64,000 bases of DNA from Streptomyces sp. ITFR-16 (GCF_031844705.1 NZ_CP134609.1:3410001-3474000); one strand, 5' to 3'. Positions 25,382-33,339 are shown, numbered from the stretch's first letter. Notes: generated from the sequence alone by a model not told the origin. Numbers and translations are program-made.

Positions 25382-26080
25382 ATGGCCAGAGTTGTGCTGA
25401 GCGTGGAAGAACCCATCGGAGTCATGGAAGCCGCACCCGTCCCCCAGCAGCGCACCGAGCAACTGCTCGACGCCGCCGTGCGGTACGCGGAGGAGCGGCA
25501 CTGGGACGTGTGCCCCGGCACCTGGCTGGAGTCGGACGGCGGCACCCAGCGGTGCTCGTGCGGCGAGACCGGCTGCGCGGCGCCCGGCGCCCATCCCACC
25601 CGGGCGGACTGGGCGGGCCGGGCCACCGGCAGCGGCGCCGCCGCCCGCCGGATGTGGACCCAGAACCCCGGCGCCGCCATCCTGCTGCCCACCGGACGCG
25701 CCTTCGACGCCGTCGACGTGCCGGAGGCGGCGGGCTTCCTCGCGCTCGCCCGGATGGAGCGGATGAGCCTGCCGCTCGGACCGGTCACCCGCACCCCGGA
25801 CCGCCGGATGCAGTTCTTCGTCCTGCCGGGCGCTGCCGCCAAGGTGGAGGGCCTCGTGCGCAAGGTGGGGTGGAACGCCGCGTCGATCGGCCTGCGCGCC
25901 ATCGGCGAGGGCCACTACGTCACCGCGCCGCCGACCCGGGTCGGCGGGTCCGGCGTCGTGCAGTGGGCCCGCAGCCCCTCCACCGCCAACCGCTGGCTGC
26001 CCGAGGTGGAGGAGCTGATCAGCCCCCTGGCGTACGCCTGCGGCAGGGAGGCGGCCGACGCACGGAGCCGCCTTTCGTAG
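25382..26080 (+). CDS. bifunctional primase/polymerase N-terminal domain-like protein
   Basis: A 232-residue protein resembling the Prim-Pol N-terminal domain found in plasmid and phage replication proteins, but standing alone in a core region. Visible: DAAVRYAEERHWDVCPGTW at the start, a CSCGETGCAAPGAHPTR Cys-rich loop, ILLPTGRAFDAVDVPE (possible weak metal-site DxxD) and a C-terminal STANRWLPEVEELISPL. The helicase half of true primases is missing. Known in many Streptomyces chromosomes as a conserved protein of unknown role; regulatory or enzymatically inactive forms are likely. A GTG at 25403 is an alternative start. Followed by a strong terminator. Confidence 0.75.
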   Translation: MARVVLSVEEPIGVMEAAPVPQQRTEQLLDAAVRYAEERHWDVCPGTWLESDGGTQRCSCGETGCAAPGAHPTRADWAGRATGSGAAARRMWTQNPGAAILLPTGRAFDAVDVPEAAGFLALARMERMSLPLGPVTRTPDRRMQFFVLPGAAAKVEGLVRKVGWNAASIGLRAIGEGHYVTAPPTRVGGSGVVQWARSPSTANRWLPEVEELISPLAYACGREAADARSRLS

Positions 26081-26098
26081 GGTGTCCCCCACATAGGA

Positions 26099-26140
26099 GC
26101 GTCCGGCCGTTGGGGGGCGACGCCCCCAACGGCCGGACGC
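26099..26140 (+). terminator. very strong 18-bp stem terminator
   Basis: Perfect stem GCGTCCGGCCGTTGGGGG and its complement (26099-26116, 26123-26140) around a six-base loop. It isolates the primase-like gene from the ABC transporter operon that starts 28 bases later. Confidence 0.8.
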
Positions 26141-26167
26141 GCCCAGGGGACTGCGAAGGGCGTGCAC

Positions 26168-26983
26168 ATGCCGGACCGGACAGACAACGACGGAACGGAC
26201 GTACCGCGGGCGGCGGCGCCCGCGGTACGCGTGGAGGGGCTGTGGAAGCGGTTCGGTGAGCAGACCGCGGTCGCCGGCATCGATCTGGTGCTGCCCGCGG
26301 GCAATTTCATCGGTCTGGTCGGTCCCAACGGCGCGGGGAAGACCACCACGCTCTCCATGGTCACCGGCCTGCTCCGCCCGGACCTGGGCAGGATCGAGAT
26401 CGGCGGCCGGGACGTCTGGCGCGATCCGGTCGAGGTGAAGTCCCGGATCGGCGTCCTGCCCGAGGGGCTGCGGCTCTTCGAGCGCCTCTCCGGCCGCGAA
26501 CTCCTCGGCTACACCGGCCGGCTGCGCGGGCTGCCTGGCCACGAGGTCGACACCCGCGCCACCCAGCTGCTGGACGTCCTGGACCTGGCGGGCTCCCAGC
26601 ACAAGCTGGTCATCGACTACTCGACCGGGATGCGCAAGAAGATCGGGCTCGCCGCCGCCCTGCTGCACAACCCCGAAGTGCTCTTCCTGGACGAGCCGTT
26701 CGAGGGCGTCGACCCGGTCTCGGCACAGACCATCCGGGGCGTGCTGGAGCGCTACACCCGCTCGGGCGCGACCGTCGTCTTCTCCAGCCATGTGATGGAG
26801 CTCGTCGAGTCGCTCTGCGACTGGGTGGCCGTCATGGCGGCCGGCACCATCCGCGCCCAGGGCACCCTCGCCGAGGTGCGCGGCGACGCGTCCTCGCTGC
26901 AGAACGCCTTTCTGGAGCTCGTCGGCGCGGGCGACCGCGACACCGGCGAGACCCTGGACTGGCTGGGCGGCGGCAGCCGATGA
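26168..26983 (+). CDS. ABC transporter ATP-binding protein
   Basis: A 271-residue ATPase subunit. Walker A is GPNGAGKT (residues 52-59), the signature region reads YSTGMRKKIGLA in place of LSGGQ, Walker B is EVLFLDEPFEGVD, and the H-loop is VVFSSHVME. ATG 26168 follows GAAGGG; a GTG six bases upstream is the alternative. It overlaps the permease start (ATGA at 26980), so both are made together. The altered signature with Thr-Gly-Met is common in ABC-2-type exporters. The substrate cannot be told; export rather than import is expected as no binding protein is present. Confidence 0.92.
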   Translation: MPDRTDNDGTDVPRAAAPAVRVEGLWKRFGEQTAVAGIDLVLPAGNFIGLVGPNGAGKTTTLSMVTGLLRPDLGRIEIGGRDVWRDPVEVKSRIGVLPEGLRLFERLSGRELLGYTGRLRGLPGHEVDTRATQLLDVLDLAGSQHKLVIDYSTGMRKKIGLAAALLHNPEVLFLDEPFEGVDPVSAQTIRGVLERYTRSGATVVFSSHVMELVESLCDWVAVMAAGTIRAQGTLAEVRGDASSLQNAFLELVGAGDRDTGETLDWLGGGSR

Positions 26984-28632
26984 GCGTCCTCGACGCCCCG
27001 GCGGGAACCGGGCCCCGGACCGACGCCACCGACCGCGCGACGGGCCTGGTCCCCGTCTTCGCCCGGCTCAAGCTCACCCTGCTGCGCAACGGACTGCGGC
27101 AGTCGGCCGGCCGCCGGACCGTCTACATCATCTCCGTCGCCGGCGCCCTGCTGATCGCCGCAGGGCAGCTCATCGGCCTGATCGCGCTGCGCGGCCACGC
27201 CCACGCGGGCTCCCTCGTCGTCCTGCTCGCGGCCGTCCTCGCGCTCGGCTGGGCCGTGATGCCGCTCTTCTTCGCCGCCGGGGACGAGACGCTCGACCCG
27301 ACCCGGCTCGTGATGCTGCCGCTGCGGCCCCGGCCCCTGATCACCGCCCTGCTGGTGTCCTCACTGATCGGCATCGGCCCGCTGTTCACACTCTGCCTCA
27401 CCGTCGGTTCGGTGATCGCCCCGGCGCACGGGGCGGGCGCAATCGCCTTCGCCGTCCTGGCCGCCCCGCTGACGCTGCTGGTCTGCGTGGCCCTGGCCCG
27501 TACCGTCGCCACCGCCAACACCCGGCTGCTCACCTCCCGCAAGGGCCGCGATCTGGCGGTGCTCAGCGGGCTGGTGATCGCGGTCGGCATCCAGGCCGTC
27601 AACTTCGGCGCCCAGCGCCTCGGCCGGGCCGGCGGGCTCTCCGCGCTCGACCCGGCCGCCGAGGTGGTCCGCTGGCTGCCGCCGGCCTCCGCGATCGGCT
27701 CGGTGGACTCCGCGTCCCAGGGGGCGTACGGACGGGCCGTCGTGCAACTGCTGCTCTCCGCCGGGGCACTGGCCCTGCTGCTGTGGCTGTGGCAGCGCAG
27801 TCTGACCCGGCTGATGACCGCGCCGGACGGCTCGACGACCGCCGCCGCCGAGCCGTCCCGCACCGAGTCCGGCCGGGAGGGCTCCGGGCTCTGGGGGCTG
27901 TTCCCCGAGGGGCGCACGGGCACGGTGATGCAGCGCAGCCTGCGGTACGTGGCCCGGGACCCGAAGACCAAGGCCGCCTGGGTCACGGCGCTGGCGATCG
28001 GGATGATCGTGCCGCTGCTCAATGCGTTGCAGGGCACCGGGTCGGTGTACTTCGCGTGCTTCGGCGCGGGGATGCTCGGCATCCAGATGTACAACCAGTT
28101 CGGCCAGGACACCTCCGCCTTCTGGATGGTGGCCCTGACGATCTCCTCGACCCGGGACGCCTACCTCGAACTGCGGGCCCGTGCCCTGGCGCTGCTGCTG
28201 ATCACCCTCCCGTACACGATCCTGGTGACGGTCCTGACGGCCGCGGTGCTCGGGGACTGGGAGGCGCTGCCGGGGGTCATGGGGCTCTCGTTCGCCCTGC
28301 TGGGCGCGATGCTGGCGACGGGCGCGGTGGCCTCGGCCAACTTCCCGTACTCGATTCCGCAGGACGGGGCCTTCAAGAACGTGGCGCCCGGACAGGCCGG
28401 GCTCGCGTGGATCTCGATCTTCGGCGGCATGGTCTCGGCGGCGCTCCTGTGCGCGCCGGTGATCGGGCTGACGATCTGGCTGCATATCGCCGGTGCGGAG
28501 GACCGGCTGTGGCTGCTGTTGCCGGTGGGTGCCGTGTACGGGGCGCTGATCACCTGGGGCGGGCTGCGGGTCGCGGCCCCCCGCACGGCGGAGCGGCTGC
28601 CGGAGATCCTGGCGGCGGTCAGCAAGGGCTGA
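26980..28632 (+). CDS. ABC exporter membrane subunit
   Basis: A 550-residue polytopic permease coupled to the ATPase at 26168 by a four-base overlap. About a dozen hydrophobic segments are visible, for example VYIISVAGALLIAAGQLIGL, LLVSSLIGIGPLFTLCLTV, and ALLLITLPYTILVTVLTAAV. A hydrophilic loop near residues 275-310 (SSTTAAAEPSRTESGREG and around) separates two halves. It resembles the large ABC-2-like transporter proteins of actinobacteria of unknown substrate. The stop is followed by a convergent hydrolase gene at 28671. Confidence 0.88.
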   Translation: MSVLDAPAGTGPRTDATDRATGLVPVFARLKLTLLRNGLRQSAGRRTVYIISVAGALLIAAGQLIGLIALRGHAHAGSLVVLLAAVLALGWAVMPLFFAAGDETLDPTRLVMLPLRPRPLITALLVSSLIGIGPLFTLCLTVGSVIAPAHGAGAIAFAVLAAPLTLLVCVALARTVATANTRLLTSRKGRDLAVLSGLVIAVGIQAVNFGAQRLGRAGGLSALDPAAEVVRWLPPASAIGSVDSASQGAYGRAVVQLLLSAGALALLLWLWQRSLTRLMTAPDGSTTAAAEPSRTESGREGSGLWGLFPEGRTGTVMQRSLRYVARDPKTKAAWVTALAIGMIVPLLNALQGTGSVYFACFGAGMLGIQMYNQFGQDTSAFWMVALTISSTRDAYLELRARALALLLITLPYTILVTVLTAAVLGDWEALPGVMGLSFALLGAMLATGAVASANFPYSIPQDGAFKNVAPGQAGLAWISIFGGMVSAALLCAPVIGLTIWLHIAGAEDRLWLLLPVGAVYGALITWGGLRVAAPRTAERLPEILAAVSKG

Positions 28633-28670
28633 CGGCCGGGACGCCGGGGACGCCTGCGGCCGGGGTGTCG

Positions 28671-29564
28671 TTACGGGGACACCGGCTCGCGGTCGTCCCG
28701 CGCGTCCTCCGCCAGCTGCTCCAGGAAGGGTTCGACCGCCGCGCGCCAGCCCTCGGGCCGGTCGAAGTGCACGAGGTGGCCGGCGTCGGCCACCTCGGCG
28801 TACTGCCCGCGCGGCAGCACCCGGACCATCTCCTGGGCCTCGGCCCGGCCCAGCTCGCCGTCCAGGCCGCGCAGCACCAGCGTGGGGCATCTGACCTGGG
28901 CCAGCTCCTCCCAGTGCGCGTCGAAGACCCAGGTGGCGCGCGACTCCAGCATCTGGCGCCGGGAGAAGACGGGCCGCCACCCGTCGGACCGCTCGGCCAT
29001 CACCTCGGCGAAGAACTCGCCGCGCGCCGGGTTGGGCCGCTCCACCCAGGGGTCGTCCTCGCCGAACCACTTCCGTACGTCGGCAAGGGTGGCGAACGGG
29101 ACCGGCCAGGAGGTGAACCAGTCCTCCCACTCCCGCTGCGAGGCGGCGCCGAGCGCGGAGGCCCGCATGTCGGCGATGACCAGGGCGCGCACGAGGTCGG
29201 GGCGCTTCGCGGCGAGCTGCCAGGCGGTGAGCGCTCCCATGGAGTGCCCGATCAGGGTCACGGGGGCGAGACCGAGCTGTTCGATCGCGGCCTCGGCGTC
29301 CGCCACGTACGCCTCGCGGGTGTAGGGGCCGCCGGAGGGCTTGTCGCTGCGGCCGTGTCCCCGCTGGTCGAGGCCGACGGCGCGGTGCCGCTCGGTGAGC
29401 CAGCGGGCGGTGGAGGCCCAGTGCGACGCCCGGCCCATCAGGCCGTGGAGCAGTAAGACGGCGGGGGCGCGCTCGCCCTCCGCGCGCTCCTTGGGCGGGT
29501 CGGCGAACTCCCAGGCCGCAAGGCGTACGCCGTCGGTTCCGGTCACATCGATGCGCTGCACCAT
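28671..29564 (-). CDS. alpha/beta hydrolase
   Basis: A 297-residue alpha/beta hydrolase with LLLHGLMGRASHW (oxyanion HG), GLDQRGHGRSDKP, nucleophile elbow GHSMGALTA, a late Asp in LVLRGLDGELGRAEA and the terminal His in ADAGHLVHFDRPEGW. ATG 29562-29564 fits AAGGGGGTG with nine-base spacing; the GTG at 29576 is four codons longer. This is the typical lactonase/esterase/epoxide-hydrolase fold; no substrate can be assigned. An SOS-box-like sequence lies 59 bases upstream. Confidence 0.9.
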   Translation of the reverse strand: MVQRIDVTGTDGVRLAAWEFADPPKERAEGERAPAVLLLHGLMGRASHWASTARWLTERHRAVGLDQRGHGRSDKPSGGPYTREAYVADAEAAIEQLGLAPVTLIGHSMGALTAWQLAAKRPDLVRALVIADMRASALGAASQREWEDWFTSWPVPFATLADVRKWFGEDDPWVERPNPARGEFFAEVMAERSDGWRPVFSRRQMLESRATWVFDAHWEELAQVRCPTLVLRGLDGELGRAEAQEMVRVLPRGQYAEVADAGHLVHFDRPEGWRAAVEPFLEQLAEDARDDREPVSP

Positions 29565-29622
29565 CTGTTCTGGCACCCCCTTCTGGTCCCTCGATCACCC
29601 TGCGGTCGCGTCGCCCAGACTA

Positions 29623-29638
29623 TCGAACCTTTATTCGA
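29623..29638. promoter_or_regulatory. SOS-box-like palindrome
   Basis: TCGAACCTTTATTCGA matches the actinobacterial LexA consensus TCGAAC-N4-GTTCGA in 11 of 12 fixed positions. On the minus strand a TAGTCT -10-like hexamer follows at 29617-29622, so LexA bound here would block transcription of the hydrolase. One mismatch in a GC-rich genome is not proof. Confidence 0.4.
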
Positions 29639-29709
29639 AAACCGGGTTCCGGCACACAACACCGCTCGTTCGAGTGACTGCTTCCCAGGATTGACGCCGG
29701 CCGCGGCGG

Positions 29710-29832
29710 GGAGATCTTCTCCGGGAGGCGAGCCACTCGGGGATGAGGGCTCGCGGGGACCGACCTCGAGAGCTCGGGGCTCCAGGTCGGAACAGGGGAG
29801 GACAGGCCCCGGCGCCTTGCGGCGCCGGGGCC
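29710..29832. ncRNA. array of four hairpins in a 533-base gene-free gap
   Basis: Between dmdR1 and the hydrolase lie four consecutive inverted repeats: GGAGA/TCTCC (29710-29722), GCGAGCC/GGCTCGC (29728-29754), CCGACCT/AGGTCGG (29760-29790) and GGCCCCGGCGCC/GGCGCCGGGGCC (29805-29832, 12 perfect pairs with a four-base loop). No frame in the gap has good codon use. They could form a structured leader of the hydrolase mRNA, an independent RNA, or terminators. The rest of the gap, 29840-30040, shows nothing I can name. Confidence 0.4.
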
Positions 29833-30043
29833 ATCCGCTGATTCCGGGCCGCTCCGGGACACGCCCGCCGGGGGCCGGACCTGCCAGTACGACGGGCGCA
29901 TTCCCTGCTCCCCTCCCCGACCGCGCGGCCAGGCGGCCGACACTCTCAGGTATCCCTCAGCCACAGCCTGGCACGCCATCCGCCGGAGCGCTGCGGTTCC
30001 GGCCGGAAAAGGTGCACGACGGGATACGGGACGGACCATGCGA

Positions 30044-30081
30044 AACCGGGCGTCGGCGGCCACGGCCACCGACGCCCGGTT
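30044..30081 (-). terminator. dmdR1 terminator
   Basis: Stem AACCGGGCGTCGG/CCGACGCCCGGTT, 13 perfect pairs with a 12-base loop, 16 bases downstream of the dmdR1 stop on the minus strand. Confidence 0.8.
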
Positions 30082-30097
30082 CCCGAACGGTCAAGCG

Positions 30098-30790
30098 CTA
30101 CCGCTTGGCCACGAACACATGCGAGGCGACCTCGGAGTCCAGCTCCGCCGCCTCGCCGCTGCTGCCGACCAGCACCCCGCCGGCCGACTGCGTCACGCTC
30201 ACCACGGAGCCGGGCTGGACGCCCGCCCGCCGCAGTGTGTACATCAGCTGGGCGTCCGTCTGGATCGGCTCACCGATCCGGCGGACCACCACGGTCTTGC
30301 CCTCGGAGCCCGGGTCGAGCTCCGCCAGGCTCACCATGCCCGCGTCGAGGAACGGGTCGGCCTCGGCCTTCTCCCCCAGCTCCTCCAGGCCCGGGATGGG
30401 ATTCCCGTACGGCGACTCCGTCGGGTGGCGCAGCAGCTCCAGCACCCGCCGCTCCACCGCCTCGCTCATCACGTGCTCCCAACGACACGCCTCGGCGTGC
30501 ACCTGCTCCCACTCCAGGCCGATCACGTCGACCAGCAGGCATTCGGCGAGCCGGTGCTTGCGCATCACGCGGGTCGCCAGCCGGCGGCCCTCCTCCGTCA
30601 GCTCCAGATGCCGGTCGCCCGCGACCTGCACCAGACCGTCGCGCTCCATGCGCGCCACCGTCTGGCTGACCGTCGGACCGCTCTGGTCCAGCCGTTCCGC
30701 AATCCGGGCGCGCATGGGGACCACGCCTTCCTCTTCGAGTTCGAGGATGGTGCGGAGATACATCTCCGTTGTGTCGATCAGTCCGGACAT
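30098..30790 (-). CDS. dmdR1: iron-dependent repressor DmdR1 (DtxR/IdeR family)
   Basis: A 230-residue DtxR-family repressor; ATG 30788-30790 gives MSGLIDTTEMYLRTILELEE, the standard family start, although the frame is open further. The winged helix is VVPMRARIAERLDQSGPTVS. Metal-site residues are in the dimerisation domain (HRLAECLLVDVIGLEWEQVH and CRWEHVMSEAVE, with the Cys-x-x-Glu-His set). A C-terminal SH3/FeoA-like domain ends with HVFVAKR. With Fe(II) bound it represses iron-uptake and siderophore genes. It is divergent from nagS, as in S. coelicolor (SCO4394/SCO4393), which supports the name. Confidence 0.95.
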   Translation of the reverse strand: MSGLIDTTEMYLRTILELEEEGVVPMRARIAERLDQSGPTVSQTVARMERDGLVQVAGDRHLELTEEGRRLATRVMRKHRLAECLLVDVIGLEWEQVHAEACRWEHVMSEAVERRVLELLRHPTESPYGNPIPGLEELGEKAEADPFLDAGMVSLAELDPGSEGKTVVVRRIGEPIQTDAQLMYTLRRAGVQPGSVVSVTQSAGGVLVGSSGEAAELDSEVASHVFVAKR

Positions 30791-30909
30791 TCGTGCCCCT
30801 CGATGCAATCGTGCGCTGGCCCTGACCCAATTCTGACGCATAGCGCCGACAACCGTGCCGCGCCGTCCGAACGAGGTGTTCCGGGAGCACCGCGGCAGGC
30901 CCTGCGCTA

Positions 30910-30939
30910 TTGACATGTCACTGGTCCAGACCGCAACGT
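30910..30939 (+). promoter_or_regulatory. nagS promoter with DasR-type dre site
   Basis: TTGACA (30910-30915) is a perfect -35; CAACGT (30934-30939) is a weak -10 at 18 bases. The spacer contains ACTGGTCCAGACCGCA (30920-30935), matching 12 of 16 positions of the DasR-responsive element consensus ACTGGTCTAGACCACT. A repressor bound here would sit between the promoter elements. DasR control of the neighbouring aminosugar gene is consistent with its function. Confidence 0.6.
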
Positions 30940-30995
30940 GATCGGCGGTACGGACGCCCCATGGACACCCCACACCGCCGGAAAGGTCCTCCTCG

Positions 30996-31751
30996 ATGAG
31001 CGAAAGCAAGCTGGCCGGTCAGTTCTTCGACGCAGCGATCGGCCTGCTGGAGCGCGTGCGGGACGAGGAGGCCGGCTCCATCGCGGCCGCCGGCGCCGCG
31101 ATCGCCGACACCGTGGAGTCCGGCGGCCGGCTCTTCGCCTTCGGCGCCGGGCACTCCTCGCTCGCCGCCCAGGACGTCGTCTACCGCGCGGGCGGGCTCG
31201 CCCTGATGAACCTCCTCGCCGTCCCGGGCGCCCTGGGCGTCGACGTCATGCCGGCGACCCTCGGCTCCGCGCTGGAGCGCGTGGACGGCCTCGCGGGCGC
31301 GGTCCTCGACTCCAGCCCCGCGAAGTCGGGCGACCTGCTGGTGATCATCTCCCTCTCCGGGCGCAACGCCCTGCCCGTGGAGATGGCCCTCAACGCACGG
31401 GCCCTGGGGCTCACGGTCATCGGCGTCACCTCGGTCGCGTACGCGGACGGCACCCGCTCCCGGCACGTCTCGGGCGGATTCCTGCGGGACCACTGCGACA
31501 TCGTCCTCGACAGCAAGATTGCGATCGGTGACGCGGAGCTGGACGTCGACGGCATCGAGGCGCCGTTCGCACCGGCGTCCACGGTGGTCACCAGCGCGAT
31601 CATGCAGGCGATGATGGCCGCCGCGGCGGAACGGCTGCTGGAGCGCGGCATCGAGCCGCCGCTGCTGCGGTCGGGGAACGTCGACGGCGGGCACGAGTGG
31701 AACGGGCGCGTGATGACGGAGTACGCGGACCGGATCTTCTACCGGCACTGA
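30996..31751 (+). CDS. nagS: SIS-domain aminosugar-phosphate enzyme NagS
   Basis: A 251-residue sugar isomerase (SIS) fold protein. Phosphosugar-binding motifs: GRLFAFGAGHSSLAAQDVVY and LVIISLSGRNALPVEMAL with the Ser-Gly-Arg-Asn loop. NVDGGHEWNGRVM near the end is typical of the MurQ/GmhA-like SIS group. The position next to dmdR1 and a dre site identifies it as the orthologue of S. coelicolor SCO4393, described as NagS, which acts on N-acetylglucosamine-6-phosphate in the aminosugar toxicity pathway. The assignment of the reaction rests on that literature, not on this sequence. Confidence 0.85.
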   Translation: MSESKLAGQFFDAAIGLLERVRDEEAGSIAAAGAAIADTVESGGRLFAFGAGHSSLAAQDVVYRAGGLALMNLLAVPGALGVDVMPATLGSALERVDGLAGAVLDSSPAKSGDLLVIISLSGRNALPVEMALNARALGLTVIGVTSVAYADGTRSRHVSGGFLRDHCDIVLDSKIAIGDAELDVDGIEAPFAPASTVVTSAIMQAMMAAAAERLLERGIEPPLLRSGNVDGGHEWNGRVMTEYADRIFYRH

Positions 31752-31770
31752 GTGCCCGGTCCGCGCCGCC

Positions 31771-31788
31771 CTCAGTCGCCGGACGGGC
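31771..31788. repeat. repeat core CTCAGTCGCCGGACGGGC overlapping a stop codon
   Basis: Matches the right terminal repeat of the 15528-15940 palindrome (complement of its end at 15921-15938) and, with one change, its left end. Here it lies in the 20-base gap after nagS and supplies the last codons and TGA of the PAS-GAF gene (GPSGD then stop). Confidence 0.6.
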
Positions 31789-33127
31789 CGGCGTTCACCG
31801 TCTGGTACAGGTCCACCGACGCCGCCACCCGGTCCGCCACGCTTTCCGCGTAGACCGCGTCCGGGCGTTCGAAGGCGGCGCGGTGGGCCGAGCGCAGGAA
31901 CGTCACCACGCCCAGCGTCCGCCCCCGGCTCCGGAGCACCACGCACAGCGCGTGCACCGAGTCGCCCGGCCACTGGCGCTCCGTGGCCCACTCCGGGCCC
32001 GAGCGCGCCGCGCCCGCCGAGGCCCGCACCGAGCCCGTACGGTCCACCGCCTGGAGGGCCGGGTGCCCCGGCGCGTACCGGAGCGGGATTCCGCCGCCGG
32101 CCACCGGCAGGCACGGCCCCGGGGCGTCCGAGGGCGTCGCCGCCGCCCGTACCAGCCGCTCCCCCGCCACCAGGTCGATCAGCGCGTGGTCCGCGAACCC
32201 GGCCAGCGCGTAGTCCAGCGACGACGTGGCCGCCTCCATCGGGTCCTCGCACTCGGCGGCGGACCGCGACGCCCGGTGCAGCTGGTTCGACCGGAAGCGC
32301 ACCCGGTCCGCCTCCTGGGCCGCGGTCTTCGCCTCCGTGATGTCCTGGAACACCCAGCCGACGCCCAGCGGCACCGGCTCCTCCGCCAGCGGTGAGGCCA
32401 GCCGCAGGAAGCCGCTGCGCCAGCAGCGCCGCCGCACGCCCTCACCGCCCCGCAGGGTGACCCACAGCTCGGCGGGCGCCGGCGGAGCGCCCTCGGCCAG
32501 CACATGCTGGAACGCGCCCTCCAGCTCCTCCACCCCCTGCACGATCAGCTCGCCCAGGGGCCGGCCCAGCAGCGTCGTACGGCCGCCGCCGAGCGCACGG
32601 GCCGCGTGCGCGTTGACGACGGTGGGCCGCAGGTCCACGTCGACCAGGACCACGCCCCAGGACGCGTCCTCGAACAGCGCCTCGCTCAGCGCGATGGCCC
32701 GCTCCAGATCGATCTGGGCGTGGACCTCGCTGAACGCGCAGTACACCCCGGCGGGCTTCCCGTCGGCCGCCCGGACCCCGGCGGACTGCGTCCGCACCAG
32801 CACCCGCCCGCCGTCCTTGCGCAGCAGCGCGAACTCGTGCACCTGCCGTCCGGGCCCGTCCATGGCGGCCATCAGCCGCCCCTGGACCTCGTCCGCGTCG
32901 GCCCGTCGCACGGCCCATCCGGCGAATCCCGGGCGCCCGACGGCCTCCTCGGCGGACCAGCCGAGAATCCGCTCGGCCTCGCGGTTCCAGTGGGTCACGG
33001 TCCCGTCGGCGTCGAACGCGCACAGCGCGGCGTCCATCCCGTCGAGAAGAGCCGCCAGCAGCTCCGCCCCGGGAATCGGCTCGGGGCCGAGCGCATCGGT
33101 CGTTCCCCTGGTCGTGGAAGCACTCAT
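31772..33127 (-). CDS. PAS-PAS-GAF sensory protein without an output domain
   Basis: A 451-residue cytoplasmic protein. PAS 1 is about residues 25-140 (MDAALCAFDADGTVTHWNRE, ILGWSAEEAVGRP), PAS 2 about 145-280 (SWGVVLVDVDLRPTVVNAHA, GWVFQDITEAKTA), and a GAF-like domain about 290-440 (FADHALIDLVAGERLVRAA, DSVHALCVVLRSRGRTLGVV). In related Streptomyces proteins such arrays precede a PP2C/SpoIIE phosphatase or kinase domain; here the chain stops right after GAF, and the stop lies within a repeat. ATG 33127 follows AGGGGG. Role: a signal sensor, or a truncated relative. Confidence 0.82.
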   Translation of the reverse strand: MSASTTRGTTDALGPEPIPGAELLAALLDGMDAALCAFDADGTVTHWNREAERILGWSAEEAVGRPGFAGWAVRRADADEVQGRLMAAMDGPGRQVHEFALLRKDGGRVLVRTQSAGVRAADGKPAGVYCAFSEVHAQIDLERAIALSEALFEDASWGVVLVDVDLRPTVVNAHAARALGGGRTTLLGRPLGELIVQGVEELEGAFQHVLAEGAPPAPAELWVTLRGGEGVRRRCWRSGFLRLASPLAEEPVPLGVGWVFQDITEAKTAAQEADRVRFRSNQLHRASRSAAECEDPMEAATSSLDYALAGFADHALIDLVAGERLVRAAATPSDAPGPCLPVAGGGIPLRYAPGHPALQAVDRTGSVRASAGAARSGPEWATERQWPGDSVHALCVVLRSRGRTLGVVTFLRSAHRAAFERPDAVYAESVADRVAASVDLYQTVNAGPSGD

Positions 33128-33237
33128 CCCGGACCCCCTGCAGGACGCGTCCGCCATTGCCGCACGTCAGACCATTGAACTCGAACGTGACTCAGCACAC
33201 AGCGACTTCCCCGAAATCAATCGCCCCGATAATTCGG

Positions 33238-33267
33238 TTGTGCGGGCCCCGGGGTGGTTCCTAAGGT
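33238..33267 (+). promoter_or_regulatory. HrdB-type promoter of the structured RNA
   Basis: TTGTGC (33238-33243), 18-base spacer, TAAGGT (33262-33267). Transcription would start near 33274, only seven bases before the extended Shine-Dalgarno. It points away from the PAS-GAF gene and toward no protein gene other than the 12-codon frame. Confidence 0.6.
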
Positions 33268-33300
33268 GGTCCTACACGTTGAAAGGAGGTGATCCGAAAA

Positions 33301-33339
33301 GTGCAGTCTTATCGGATTCGTGAGGTGGCTGCGGGCTGA
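33301..33339 (+). CDS. 12-residue peptide MQSYRIREVAAG
   Basis: GTG-initiated frame within the structured RNA, ending in TGA at 33337-33339. The Shine-Dalgarno complement (15 bases) is the longest in the window, with spacing of about 10 bases from GGAGG to GTG. The first residues resemble the start of MerR-type helix-turn-helix proteins, but the frame ends at once. It may be a regulatory peptide, a ribosome-trapping device, or a relic of a longer gene. Confidence 0.45.
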   Translation: MQSYRIREVAAG

